Assembly: GCF_022601675.1 (NCBI RefSeq)
Contig: NZ_JAKVIL010000005.1
Span: forward strand, 248,001 to 312,000
Origin: Ancylobacter gelatini
GTDB taxonomy: Bacteria; Pseudomonadota; Alphaproteobacteria; Rhizobiales; Xanthobacteraceae
Direction: 5' to 3'
Length of the DNA stretch: 64,000 nt
Every line of letters starts with the position of its first letter. The stretch's first letter is position 1. Below the pieces are notes generated by a model, which saw only the letters and a list, made by a program, of their open reading frames with translations, was not told the DNA's origin and did not search any database. This document shows, one piece after another, positions 54,850 to 63,959 of the stretch. A program made the position numbers and the translations under genes.

Positions 54850-55629
54850 ATGAAGGCTGTTGGGTTTTTCGGGATTCGCGACATGACCAAATTCGCGCGG
54901 GCGCTGTGCCTTGTTGTTCTCTCCGTCGTCGCCCTCGCCCTGACCGTGCCGGAGGCTTCCGCGCAGTCCAAGGGTCCCCAGCCGCGGGTCTACCTGTTGC
55001 GTGGCCTGGCCAATATCTTCTCGCTCGGCATGGACGATCTGGCCGCGAAGATGAACCAGCAGGGCATCAAGGCGAGCGTACATTCCTATTCCGACTGGCA
55101 GGTGCTGGCCGAGCAGGCGGTCGAGCAGGCGAAGGCCGGCGGCACCAAGCGCCGTCCGCAGCCGGTGATCATCATCGGTCATTCGCTCGGTGCGGATGCC
55201 GCGGTCTATATGGGCAACAAGGTCGGCGCCGCAGGCGTGCCTGTGCCGCTGGTCGTGACCTTCGATCCCGTCACCCCGACCATCGCCTCGGCGCGGATCG
55301 GCCGCGTGGTGAATTATTACAAGCCCGGTGGCGCGGGCAAGGCGGTCTCCGGCCCCCGGGTCGAGAATGTCGACCTCACCAGTTCCGACACCATCGGCCA
55401 TTTCAACATCGACAAGGTGGCCTCGTTGCACGCCAAGGTGATCGCCATGGTGAAGCAGCCCACGCCCCCCGTGCGCAAGAAGCCGCGCCCCGTCGCCCCG
55501 GTGGCGACGCCGGCTAGCCCGGTCGCCCCCGCCGCCACGCCGGCCTCCGCGGCGGTACCCGTCCCTGCGGCCGTCGTCGCGCCGGCTCCGACTGAAACCG
55601 CGGCGGCTCCCGCCGGCCCCGTCAACTGA
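54850..55629 (+). CDS. Exported lipase-like alpha/beta-hydrolase protein
   Basis: Protein of 259 residues. A signal peptide (ALCLVVLSVVALALTVPEASA-Q) is followed by a short alpha/beta-hydrolase-like domain with the nucleophile motif IIIGHSLGADAA and a later Asp (LVVTFDPVTP) and His (TIGHFNIDK), which could complete a triad. The end is an Ala/Pro/Val-rich tail (about residues 205-259) with no domain. An in-frame ATG at 54883 is an equally likely start and keeps the signal peptide. A good terminator follows. The substrate is unknown. Confidence 0.8.
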   Translation: MKAVGFFGIRDMTKFARALCLVVLSVVALALTVPEASAQSKGPQPRVYLLRGLANIFSLGMDDLAAKMNQQGIKASVHSYSDWQVLAEQAVEQAKAGGTKRRPQPVIIIGHSLGADAAVYMGNKVGAAGVPVPLVVTFDPVTPTIASARIGRVVNYYKPGGAGKAVSGPRVENVDLTSSDTIGHFNIDKVASLHAKVIAMVKQPTPPVRKKPRPVAPVATPASPVAPAATPASAAVPVPAAVVAPAPTETAAAPAGPVN

Positions 55630-55652
55630 CGGCACGCGGTACTTCCCGTTTG

Positions 55653-55685
55653 AAAGCCGCTCCCAGGCCGGGGAACGGCTTTTTT
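55653..55685 (+). terminator. Rho-independent terminator after the lipase-like gene
   Basis: AAAGCCG (from 55653) pairs with CGGCTTT, continued by TCCC/GGGA across one mismatch and a short loop, and ends in six T. It lies 23 bases after the stop codon. Confidence 0.8.
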
Positions 55686-55708
55686 ACATTGAGGCCGGCA
55701 CGAAGGGG

Positions 55709-56107
55709 TCAGGCCGGATTGACGGTGAACACCTGGAAGGTGTGCATGTCGCCATCCTCCTCGCGCAGCGACACATATTCCCCCGGCACGAAGGCATGGT
55801 CGGCGAAGCGATAGCCGGTCTCGTCGTCCTCGATCTCGCCCTGCTCGTAGTCGAACACCCAGCTCGCCCCGTTCACGCCGCCGGCGCGATGCACCAGCAA
55901 GCCCTGTTCGGGCGCATCATTGCCCCAGAAGCGCTCCACCGTGCAGGCCGCGCGCACCGTGCGCCAGGCGTCGAGATCGATATGGCCGCTCCCGTCCAGC
56001 GGGGCCACGAATTCGTAGCCATGGCGTGCGCTGCCCTCGGGAAACTCCTTAGAACGCGCCAGATGAAGCCGGATGCGGCTGAGCGCGGGTGCAGTACTGT
56101 CGGTCAT
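55709..56107 (-). CDS. Conserved hypothetical protein
   Basis: Cytoplasmic protein of 132 residues without signal or membrane helix. The sequence is beta-rich and acidic (WVFDYEQGEIEDDETGYRFADH; GEYVSLREEDGDMHTFQVFTV). Similar small proteins occur across alphaproteobacteria, without a function I know. The start MTDSTAP is chosen since the 17 codons before it are Arg/Pro-rich and do not look coding. It converges with the lipase-like gene. Confidence 0.75.
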   Translation of the reverse strand: MTDSTAPALSRIRLHLARSKEFPEGSARHGYEFVAPLDGSGHIDLDAWRTVRAACTVERFWGNDAPEQGLLVHRAGGVNGASWVFDYEQGEIEDDETGYRFADHAFVPGEYVSLREEDGDMHTFQVFTVNPA

Positions 56108-56329
56108 GCGTGTCTCCCTGGGCAATCGCGGGCGTGTGGCAGGCCAATGGGCCGGCACATCGGCGCCCTGCAGTCGGTCATGGCTCCGGCCTTGTCGCCG
56201 GCCTTCTTGCCAGCCCGAAGGTGCCCGCCGCCTTGATCCGGCGCAAGGGTCTCGCGCGAGGCGCCTCCTACATCAGGAGGCCCGACGGTTTGGCGACCGC
56301 GCGTTGATGCCGCTACGCCCCATGCGTCG

Positions 56330-56350
56330 ATGGTCTAGTTTTTTTACCAT
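56330..56350. promoter_or_regulatory. Inverted repeat with T tract upstream of glcD
   Basis: ATGGT (56330-56334) and ACCAT (56346-56350) flank a run of seven T. GntR-type regulators of glycolate genes bind TGGT/ACCA half-sites, but with closer spacing. It lies 75 bases before the glcD start, in the promoter region. Confidence 0.25.
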
Positions 56351-56424
56351 ATCGCGCGTAAAGGCTTTTCCCTAGAATGGATCGAAACGGCCGGAAAGGC
56401 CGGAACGATGACAGGGAGAACGCC

Positions 56425-57921
56425 ATGTCCGCTCTCGTGATGCCGGAACTCAAGGCCGACGTGCTGGCCCGGCGGGCCGAGATCATCGCCGATCTCCGCG
56501 CCATCGTGCCCGGCGAGGGCGTTATCGATGCGGTCAACGAGATGCGCCCCTATGAGAGCGACGGCGTGACCGCCTATCGGCAGCTGCCCCTCGCCGTGGT
56601 GCTGCCATCCACCACCGAACAGGTTTCGAAGATCCTCGCCTATGCCCACGCCAACGGCATTCCGGTGGTGCCGCGCGGCGCCGGCACCTCGCTGTCCGGC
56701 GGGGCGCTGCCGCTGGCGGACGGCATCCTGCTCGGCATGGGCAAGTTCAACCGCATCCTCGACATCGATTTCGAGAACCGCACCGTCACCGCCCAGCCCG
56801 GTGTCACCAATCTCGGCATCACCAATGCGGTGGTGAATAACGGCTTCTATTATGCGCCCGACCCATCCTCGCAGATCGCCTGCACCATTGGCGGCAATGT
56901 CGCGGAGAACTCCGGCGGCGTGCACTGCCTGAAATACGGCCTCACGACCAACAATGTGATGGGTGTCGAAATGGTGCTGATCACCGGCGAGGTCATCCGC
57001 CTCGGTGGCCAGCATCTCGATTCGGGGGGGCTGGACCTGCTTGGGCTGATCGTCGGCTCGGAAGGCCTGCTCGGCGTCGTCACCGAGGTGACCGTGCGCA
57101 TCCTGAAGAAGCCGGAAACCGCGCGCGCGGTGCTGGTGGGCTTCCCCTCCTCCGAAGCGGCGGGTGCCTGCGTCGCCGCCATCATCGCTGCCGGCATCAT
57201 CCCGGGCGGCATGGAGATGATGGACAAGATGATGGTCCACGCCGCCGAGGCCTTTCTCGGCGTCGGCTATCCGCTCGACGTGGAAGCCCTGCTCATCGTC
57301 GAACTGGATGGCCCGGAGGCGGAGGTCAACCACCTCATCGACCAGGTGGCCAAGATCGCCGGCGGCCTTGGCTGCACGACGCTGCGCGCCTCCACCAGCG
57401 AGGAAGAGCGCCTGGCGTTCTGGGCCGGGCGCAAGGCGGCGTTCCCGGCGGTGGGCCGGCTCTCACCCGACTATCTGTGCATGGACGGCACCATTCCGCG
57501 CAAGGCGCTGCCGCTGGTGCTGACCCGCATGGAGGAGATGTCCGCGAAGTACGGCCTCAAATGCGGCAACGTCTTCCATGCCGGCGACGGCAATCTCCAC
57601 CCGCTGATCTGCTACGACGCCAACAAGCCCGGCGAGCTGGAAAAGGCCGAGGCGTTCGGCGCCGACATCCTGCTGCTGTGCGTGGAAGTCGGCGGCGTGC
57701 TCACCGGCGAGCACGGCGTCGGCGTCGAGAAGCGCGACCTGATGGGCTCGATGTTCAACGAGATCGACCTCGCCCACCAGCAGCGCCTCAAATGCGCCTT
57801 CGACCCGGACTCGCTGCTCAATCCGGGCAAGGTGTTCCCCCAGCTCCATCGCTGCGCCGAGCTGGGCAAGATGCATGTGAGCGGGGGCAAGCTGCCCTTC
57901 CCCGATATTCCCCGGTTCTGA
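56425..57921 (+). CDS. glcD: Glycolate oxidase subunit GlcD, FAD-linked
   Basis: Flavoprotein of 498 residues. The FAD-binding PP-loop is PRGAGTSLSGGALP, and the C-terminal FAD-oxidase domain carries HAGDGNLHPLICYD and GEHGVGVEKRDLMG. It oxidises glycolate to glyoxylate, passing electrons to GlcF and then to the respiratory chain. CAGGGAGA precedes the ATG. It heads the glc cluster, but glcE and glcF follow only after an inserted deaminase-like gene. The (S)-2-hydroxy acid used may be glycolate or D-lactate. Confidence 0.93.
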   Translation: MSALVMPELKADVLARRAEIIADLRAIVPGEGVIDAVNEMRPYESDGVTAYRQLPLAVVLPSTTEQVSKILAYAHANGIPVVPRGAGTSLSGGALPLADGILLGMGKFNRILDIDFENRTVTAQPGVTNLGITNAVVNNGFYYAPDPSSQIACTIGGNVAENSGGVHCLKYGLTTNNVMGVEMVLITGEVIRLGGQHLDSGGLDLLGLIVGSEGLLGVVTEVTVRILKKPETARAVLVGFPSSEAAGACVAAIIAAGIIPGGMEMMDKMMVHAAEAFLGVGYPLDVEALLIVELDGPEAEVNHLIDQVAKIAGGLGCTTLRASTSEEERLAFWAGRKAAFPAVGRLSPDYLCMDGTIPRKALPLVLTRMEEMSAKYGLKCGNVFHAGDGNLHPLICYDANKPGELEKAEAFGADILLLCVEVGGVLTGEHGVGVEKRDLMGSMFNEIDLAHQQRLKCAFDPDSLLNPGKVFPQLHRCAELGKMHVSGGKLPFPDIPRF

Positions 57922-58111
57922 CGCGGCGCGGGACGGACGGCGCGGGTGGAATGGCGGACGCAGCAAACATGACGCTAGGTGAGGCAACGACGTGCAAGGC
58001 GCTCGCCAATGCGTGCAGGCGCGGTAATCTCAGGGCTTCCGGCCTCGCCGGGGGCCGGGGCGGGAGCTGCCGGCTCTCCCTCTCCGCTCCAGCCCTGATG
58101 GCGGCCCGCTC

Positions 58112-59527
58112 ATGACCACGCTGCTTGCACGCAATGCCACCGTACTCGTCACCATGGACGGCGCCCGCCGGGAGATTCCCGGCGGTGGACTGTTCGCCCG
58201 CGACGGGCGCATCGAGGCCGTCGGCCCGAGCGAGACCCTGCCCGCCACCGCCGACACGGTGATCGACCTTTCCGGCCATGTGGTGATGCCCGGGCTGGTG
58301 AACTGCCATCACCATCTCGACCAGACGCTGACCCGCAACCTGCCGGCGGCGCAGAACACCAACCTGTTCCGCTGGCTCAAGGCGCATTACCTGATCTGGG
58401 CCGCACGCACGCCGGAGGCCTCGCGCACCTCGACGCTGGTCGGCCTCGCCGAACTGGCGCTCTCGGGCTGCACCACCGCGTTCGACCACGCCTATGTATT
58501 CCGCAATGGCTGCAAGGTCGACGACCAGATCGCGGCCGCGCGCGAGATCGGCATGCGCTTCATGGTCTCGCGCGGCTCTATGTCGCTCGGCCAGTCGCGC
58601 GGCGGCCTGCCGCCCGACTCCTGCGTCGAGCAGGAGGACGACATCCTCGCCGACTCCGAGCGGGTGATCGGCGCCTATCACGACCCGAATCCGGGCTCGA
58701 TGCTGCAGATCGCGCTGGCGCCGTGCTCGCCCTTCTCGGTTTCGGCCGAGCTGATGCGCGAGAGTGCGGCGATCGCCCGCCGGCACAAGGTGAAGCTTCA
58801 CACCCATCTGGCCGAGACCGTGGACGAGGAGCGCTACACGCTGGAGCGCTTCGGCAAGCGCCCCGTCGCCTATATGGAGGAATTGGGCTGGCTCGGTGAC
58901 GATGTGTGGTTCGCGCACGCTGTGCATGTCGACGACCACGAGATCGGCTGCTTTGCCGGCGCGGGCGTCGGCGTCTGCCATTGCCCGTCCTCGAACATGC
59001 GGCTCGCCTCCGGCATCGCGCCTGTGATGAAATATCGCCGCGCCGGGGTGAAGGTCGGCCTCGGCGTCGACGGCTCGGCCTCGAACGACGGCAACCACAT
59101 GCTCGGCGAGGTGCGCCAGGCCATGCTGCTGGCGCGGCTCCAGATTTCGCTGCGCCCGCCGGAAGGCCCGGACACGGAGCTCTCCACCTCCGATCCCTCG
59201 CGCGATGCCGAATGGATGACCGCGCGCCAGGCGCTGGAACTCGGCACGCTGGGCGGCGCCAGCGTGCTCGGCCGCTCCGACATCGGTGCGCTCGCGCCCG
59301 GCATGTGCGCGGACTTCTTCGCGGTGAAGCTCGACGATGTCGGCTTTGCCGGCGGCCTTTCCGATCCCGTCGCCGCGAGCGTGTTCTGCGCGCCGGCCCG
59401 CGCCAACTGGACCGTGGTGAACGGTCATCCGGTCGTGGCCAATGGCGCGATCACCACCATCGACCTGCCCGCCATCGTCGCCGAGCACAACCGGCACGCG
59501 GCGCGGCTGGCCGCCCTATCGGAGTGA
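58112..59527 (+). CDS. 8-oxoguanine deaminase-like amidohydrolase
   Basis: Amidohydrolase of 471 residues in the TrzN/AtzB/8-oxoguanine deaminase group. Metal ligands are seen in LVNCHHHLDQTL (HXH), KLHTHLAETVDEERY, FAHAVHVDDHE and GLGVDGSASNDGNHM. The overall pattern matches 8-oxoguanine deaminase, which converts 8-oxoguanine to urate; related enzymes act on other purines, cytosine or s-triazines. It lies between glcD and glcE, with glcE starting 10 bases after its stop, so it is part of the glycolate transcript or its second half. Confidence 0.88.
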   Translation: MTTLLARNATVLVTMDGARREIPGGGLFARDGRIEAVGPSETLPATADTVIDLSGHVVMPGLVNCHHHLDQTLTRNLPAAQNTNLFRWLKAHYLIWAARTPEASRTSTLVGLAELALSGCTTAFDHAYVFRNGCKVDDQIAAAREIGMRFMVSRGSMSLGQSRGGLPPDSCVEQEDDILADSERVIGAYHDPNPGSMLQIALAPCSPFSVSAELMRESAAIARRHKVKLHTHLAETVDEERYTLERFGKRPVAYMEELGWLGDDVWFAHAVHVDDHEIGCFAGAGVGVCHCPSSNMRLASGIAPVMKYRRAGVKVGLGVDGSASNDGNHMLGEVRQAMLLARLQISLRPPEGPDTELSTSDPSRDAEWMTARQALELGTLGGASVLGRSDIGALAPGMCADFFAVKLDDVGFAGGLSDPVAASVFCAPARANWTVVNGHPVVANGAITTIDLPAIVAEHNRHAARLAALSE

Positions 59528-59537
59528 AGCTGAGACC

Positions 59538-60749
59538 ATGAGCGACCGCCTGTGCCCGAGAGACGAGGCCGAAGTCGTCGAGACCGTCCGCTGGGCGATA
59601 TCGGAAGGCCGCACCCTGGAGGTGGCCGGCACCGGCTCCAAGCGGCGTCTCGGCCGGCACGTCCAGACCGATGCCACGCTGGACCTGTCCTCGCTCACTG
59701 GCGTCACCCTCTATGAGCCCGAGGAACTGGTGCTCAGCGCCCGCGCCGGCACCCCGCTCAGCGAAATCCGCGAGCTGGTGGCCGGCTCCAAGCAGATGCT
59801 GGCCTTCGAGCCGATGGATTACGGCCCGCTCTTCGGCAAGCCTTCCGGCGGCGGCACGCTTGGCGGCATGATGGCGACCAATCTCGCCGGCCCGCGCCGG
59901 CCGAGCGCGGGCGCGGCGCGCGACCATGCGCTGGGCCTGCGCGGCGTTTCCGGGCGCGGCGAGGCGTTCAAGGCCGGCGGGCGGGTGGTGAAGAACGTCA
60001 CCGGCTACGACCTGCCGCGCGGCCTAGCCGGCTCCTACGGCACGCTCGCCGCCTTCACCGAGTTGACCATCAAGGTTCTTCCGCGTCCGGAAACGCAGGA
60101 GACCCTGCTGATCCTCGGCCTCGACGAAGCCGCCGGTGCCAGCGCCATGAGCGCGGCGGTCGGCTCCTATTACGACGTCTCCGGCGCGGCGCACCTGCCG
60201 GCCGAGATCGCGGCAACGATCCCCGTCGTGGCGGAGGCCGGCACCTCGATCACCTGCCTGCGGCTTGAAGGCGTGCTGCCCTCCATCGTCCATCGCCGCG
60301 CCAAGCTGGAAGAAATGCTCGGCGCGCGCGGCACGCTGGGCTTCCTCACCGCGGAGAAATCCGCCGCGCTATGGGAGGCGCTGCGCGACGCGCTGCCATT
60401 CGCCATCGACACCACGCGGGCGCTATGGCGCGTCTCCACCGCCCCAATGGCCGCGCCGACGCTCGGCGCCGCGATGCGCACGCTCGGCGCCGCCTGTTTC
60501 TACGACTGGACTGGCGGGCTGGTCTGGATCGAGATGCCAGACGGGGAGCCGCGCGCCGGGACGCTACGCACTGCGTTGCGTGAGTTCGGTGGCCACGCCA
60601 CGCTGATCCGCGCCTCCGAGTCCGCCCGTGCCGCGCTCGACGTGTTCGAGCCGCTCGACGCGGTGACCGGGGCGCTGGTGACGCGCATGAAGAACAGTTT
60701 CGACCCGAGCCGGGTGCTGAACCCCGGCCGGATGTATGCGGGAGTGTGA
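59538..60749 (+). CDS. glcE: Glycolate oxidase subunit GlcE, FAD-binding
   Basis: Protein of 403 residues in the FAD-binding_4 family. It opens with the FAD domain (LEVAGTGSKRRLGR) and contains GLFGKPSGGG-type residues seen here as GPLFGKPSGGGTLGG, plus GGRVVKNVTGYDLPRGLAGSYG, a hallmark of GlcE. The C-terminus KNSFDPSRVLNPGRMYAG is typical. It works with GlcD and GlcF in the membrane-associated complex. It lies 10 bases after the deaminase gene and 6 before glcF. Confidence 0.95.
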   Translation: MSDRLCPRDEAEVVETVRWAISEGRTLEVAGTGSKRRLGRHVQTDATLDLSSLTGVTLYEPEELVLSARAGTPLSEIRELVAGSKQMLAFEPMDYGPLFGKPSGGGTLGGMMATNLAGPRRPSAGAARDHALGLRGVSGRGEAFKAGGRVVKNVTGYDLPRGLAGSYGTLAAFTELTIKVLPRPETQETLLILGLDEAAGASAMSAAVGSYYDVSGAAHLPAEIAATIPVVAEAGTSITCLRLEGVLPSIVHRRAKLEEMLGARGTLGFLTAEKSAALWEALRDALPFAIDTTRALWRVSTAPMAAPTLGAAMRTLGAACFYDWTGGLVWIEMPDGEPRAGTLRTALREFGGHATLIRASESARAALDVFEPLDAVTGALVTRMKNSFDPSRVLNPGRMYAGV

Positions 60750-60755
60750 GGCGCC

Positions 60756-62075
60756 ATGCAGACCAATTTCTCCCTGGCGCAGCTCGCCGATCCCCATGTC
60801 GCCCGTTCCGAGCAGATTCTCCGCGCGTGCGTCCATTGCGGCTTCTGCACCGCGACCTGCCCGACCTACACGCTGCTGGGCGACGAGCTGGATTCCCCGC
60901 GCGGGCGCATCTACCTGATCAAGGACATGCTAGAGAATGACCGGCCAGCGACGGCCGAGGTCGCCAAACATGTCGATCGCTGCCTGTCCTGCCTGTCCTG
61001 CATGACCACCTGCCCCTCCGGCGTGCACTACATGCACCTCGTCGACCATGCCCGCGCGCATATCGAGGAGACCTACCGGCGCCCGTTCATGGACCGGATG
61101 ATGCGCGCCCTGCTGGCGCAGGTTCTGCCGCATCGCGGCCGCTTCCGGCTCGCCATTGCCGGCGCCATGGTCGCGCGGCCCTTCGCCGGCATCATCGGCT
61201 CGATCCCGGGCCTTGCACCGGTGGCGGCGATGCTGAAGCTCGCCCCGGCCCGCCCGGCCTCGCGCTCGGCCAGCGAGGGCGAGCGGCACTTCCCCGCCGC
61301 CGGCCCGCGCCGCGCCCGCGTCGCGCTGCTCGACGGCTGCGCCCAGCCCGTGCTGCGCCCGGAGATCGACGAGGCGGCCATCCGCCTCATGACTCGCATG
61401 GGTGTGGAAGTGGTACGGCCCAAGGGCGGCGGCTGCTGCGGCTCGCTGACCCATCACATGGGCAAGGAAGAGCCCGCGCTCGCCAATGCCCGCGCCAATG
61501 TCGATGCCTGGTGGCGCGAGATCGAGGGCGAGGGGCTAGACGCCATCATCATCACCACTTCGGGCTGCGGCACCACCATCAAGGATTACGGCCACATGCT
61601 GCGGCTTGAGCCGGCCTATGCCGAGCGCGCGGCCAAGGTCTCAGCGCTCGCCAGGGACATCAGCGAGTTCCTGGTGGAGCGCGAACTGCCTGTGCCGGTG
61701 ATCGATGCGGGCACCCGCGTCGCCTATCATTCCGCCTGCTCGCTCCAGCACGGGCAGAAGGTGAAGACCGCGCCCAAGACCCTGCTGCAGCGCGCGGGCT
61801 TCACGGTGCTGGAGCCGGCGGAAGGCCATCTGTGCTGCGGCTCGGCCGGCACCTACAACATTCTCCAGCCGGAGATCGCCGGCCGCCTGCGCGACCGCAA
61901 GGTCGCCAATATCGAGCGTACCGATCCGCAGATCATCGCCGCCGGCAATATTGGCTGCCTGACGCAGATCGGCGGCGGCACAGCCATCCCGGCCGTCCAC
62001 ACGGTGGAACTGCTGGACTGGGCGACCGGCGGGCCCAGGCCCGACACGCTCGGCGAGATGAACCGCGCGGCCTGA
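60756..62075 (+). CDS. glcF: Glycolate oxidase iron-sulfur subunit GlcF
   Basis: Protein of 439 residues. Two ferredoxin-type [4Fe-4S] motifs are at CVHCGFCTATCP and CLSCLSCMTTCP. Two CCG domains, with CCGSLTHHMG and CCGSAGTYNIL, follow in the C-terminal two thirds. It transfers electrons from the GlcD/GlcE flavins to the quinone pool. It closes the glc cluster, and a structured region follows it. Confidence 0.96.
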   Translation: MQTNFSLAQLADPHVARSEQILRACVHCGFCTATCPTYTLLGDELDSPRGRIYLIKDMLENDRPATAEVAKHVDRCLSCLSCMTTCPSGVHYMHLVDHARAHIEETYRRPFMDRMMRALLAQVLPHRGRFRLAIAGAMVARPFAGIIGSIPGLAPVAAMLKLAPARPASRSASEGERHFPAAGPRRARVALLDGCAQPVLRPEIDEAAIRLMTRMGVEVVRPKGGGCCGSLTHHMGKEEPALANARANVDAWWREIEGEGLDAIIITTSGCGTTIKDYGHMLRLEPAYAERAAKVSALARDISEFLVERELPVPVIDAGTRVAYHSACSLQHGQKVKTAPKTLLQRAGFTVLEPAEGHLCCGSAGTYNILQPEIAGRLRDRKVANIERTDPQIIAAGNIGCLTQIGGGTAIPAVHTVELLDWATGGPRPDTLGEMNRAA

Positions 62076-62145
62076 GGTTCGCATCGCTCTCATCGACCAG
62101 GAGTGCCGGAGTGAGGGGGTGTTAATCGCGCCGCGAGCGAGCGCC

Positions 62146-62209
62146 CCTCGCCGACCGGCATCACAGGACGGAACCGGACTCGGGCAGCGACCGAGTTCGG
62201 ACGGCGAGG
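62146..62209. other. Nested stem-loop in the glcF/asparaginase gap
   Basis: An outer stem CCTCGCCG (62146-62153) with CGGCGAGG (62202-62209) encloses a 10-pair hairpin CCGGACTCGG (62174-62183) with CCGAGTTCGG (62191-62200), loop GCAGCGA, with one G-T pair. The gap is 276 bases. This may be the terminator of glcDEF without a T tract, or a small structured RNA. The rest of the gap shows nothing I can name. Confidence 0.4.
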
Positions 62210-62351
62210 CACAATGAGCCGGCCGCCTCCCCGCTTCCGTACGGCCCGTCAGGGCCGGGCAGGCAGCACAAGCCCCCCGTGATCATTGCCGCGTGACGCC
62301 ATCGGGCGCCGGGGGCTATCTTCGGTGCGCCCTTCGTCAGGATTCGCCTCC

Positions 62352-63338
62352 ATGCCCCTGCCCCGCCTGCTCATGCTGTCGCTCGGCGGCACCATCACCA
62401 TGACCGCCTCGACCGGCGGCGGTATCGCGCCGACGCTCGGCGCCGAGGATCTGATAGCCGCCGTGCCCGGCCTTGGCACGGTGGCGCGGATCGAGGCGCG
62501 CTCCCCGCTGCGCCTGCCGAGCCCGTCGCTCTCCCTCAATCACATCGCGGCGGTGGCGAACGACATCCGGGCGGCCTTCGCCGCTGGCGTCGACGGCGCG
62601 GTGGTGATCCAGGGCACCGACACCATTGAGGAAACCGCCTTCGCGCTTGATCTGCTGGTGCGCGGCGAACAGCCGGTGGTGGTGACCGGCGCCATGCGCG
62701 GCCCGCAGTCGCCGGGCGCGGAGGGCCCCGCCAACCTGCTCGCCGCCGCCCTCGTCGCGGCCTCGCGCGAGGCGCGCGGGCTGGGTGCGCTCGCGGTGCT
62801 CAACGACGAGATCCACGCCGCGCGCTTCGTGCGCAAGGGCCACACCGCACTCACCTCCGCCTTCGTCTCCGACAATGGCGGCCCGCTGGGCATCGTCGCC
62901 GAAGGCCGGCCCCGGCTGTTTTCCCGCGTTGCCCCGCTCGACCTGCCGCCGCTGGGCAGTGACGACGCGCTGCCGGCGGTTGCGCTGGTCAAGATCGCCA
63001 TGGGCGACGACGGAAGGCTGCTGCGCGCCGTGCCGCAGCTTGGCTTTAGCGGCGTCGTGATCGAGGGACTGGGCGCGGGCCATGTGCCGGCCGGCATGGC
63101 CGATCTGGTCGGCGAGATCACGGCAGCGATGCCGGTCGCGCTCGCCACGCGCACGCTGTCGGGCCCGGTCTTCACCGGCACCTATGGCTATGCCGGTTCG
63201 GAAATCGACCTCATCGGGCGCGGCGTCATGCCCACCGGCTTCCTTTCCCCGGTCAAGGCGCGGCTGCTGCTGACGCTGGCGCTGGCCGCCGGGCTGGAGC
63301 GCGAGGCGATCGCGGGTGCCTTCCGGGCGTTCGGCTGA
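62352..63338 (+). CDS. Asparaginase family protein
   Basis: Protein of 328 residues. The first catalytic Thr is in LSLGGTITM and the second in VIQGTDTIEETAFAL, the two signature regions of bacterial asparaginases; a Lys lies in ARFVRKGHT. There is no signal peptide, so it should act in the cytoplasm on L-asparagine, with aspartate and ammonia as products. It may instead be glutaminase-asparaginase. The start at 62352 aligns with the family. It converges with the histidine phosphatase gene with 6 bases between the ends. Confidence 0.9.
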   Translation: MPLPRLLMLSLGGTITMTASTGGGIAPTLGAEDLIAAVPGLGTVARIEARSPLRLPSPSLSLNHIAAVANDIRAAFAAGVDGAVVIQGTDTIEETAFALDLLVRGEQPVVVTGAMRGPQSPGAEGPANLLAAALVAASREARGLGALAVLNDEIHAARFVRKGHTALTSAFVSDNGGPLGIVAEGRPRLFSRVAPLDLPPLGSDDALPAVALVKIAMGDDGRLLRAVPQLGFSGVVIEGLGAGHVPAGMADLVGEITAAMPVALATRTLSGPVFTGTYGYAGSEIDLIGRGVMPTGFLSPVKARLLLTLALAAGLEREAIAGAFRAFG

Positions 63339-63344
63339 GGCGGC

Positions 63345-63959
63345 TCAAGGCGCTGGCGTTACGTTCCAGCTGGAAATGACGCGCATATCGGGGTGACTCG
63401 GGTCGAAGCCGAGAATGCTGTAGGTCGCGGTGCCGAGCATGAAGTGCTGCGCCTCGATCAGCGGGAGTCCGGCCCAGCGGGTGACGAAGCTGCGCCCGAG
63501 ATGGCCGTGCGAGAACAGGGCGACGGTCCCGCTCAGCAGGCTGAGTTTTCCGATCAGCCGGTCGACGCGGGCGGTCATGTCGGCGACCGATTCGCCCCCC
63601 GGGCAACCATCGCGAAAGACCTCCCATGCCGGCCAGTCCTTGCGGATGTCGACCGAGCGCCGACCCTCGAACTCGCCATAGTCCCATTCCGCCAGATCCG
63701 GCTCGGTCTCGATCGGCACGTTCATTCCGGCGAGCTCGGCGGTGCGCCGGGCGCGGATGCGCGGGCTGCACAGCACCCGGTCGAAGGTCACGGCGCCGAG
63801 CGGGGCGGCCAGCCGGCGCGCCTCCTCCTCGCCATGCGCGGTCAGCGGAATGTCGGTGCGTCCGGTGTGCTGGCCGGAGAGCGACCATTCGGTCTGGCCG
63901 TGGCGGATGAGGTAGAGGCGGAGGGGCGCGGAGCGGGCGGGCACGGGAGGCGTCGACAT
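63345..63959 (-). CDS. Histidine phosphatase family protein
   Basis: Phosphoglycerate-mutase-like protein of 204 residues. The phosphohistidine is in LYLIRHGQTEWS, the second catalytic His is in LFSHGHLGRSFV, and SPRIRARRTAEL and EWDYGEFEGRR provide the other residues. Such proteins act on small phosphate esters in the cytoplasm, for example sugar or nucleotide phosphates; the substrate is unknown. The last 41 bases of the window upstream of it hold no gene. Confidence 0.9.
   Translation of the reverse strand: MSTPPVPARSAPLRLYLIRHGQTEWSLSGQHTGRTDIPLTAHGEEEARRLAAPLGAVTFDRVLCSPRIRARRTAELAGMNVPIETEPDLAEWDYGEFEGRRSVDIRKDWPAWEVFRDGCPGGESVADMTARVDRLIGKLSLLSGTVALFSHGHLGRSFVTRWAGLPLIEAQHFMLGTATYSILGFDPSHPDMRVISSWNVTPAP

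Noticed and set aside
57951-58115. Small frame (54 codons) between glcD and the deaminase gene, ending in a TGA that overlaps the deaminase ATG
   Set aside because: The overlap is suggestive of a leader peptide, but there is no good ribosome binding site and the composition (Ala/Arg/Gly-rich) is like shadow frames.
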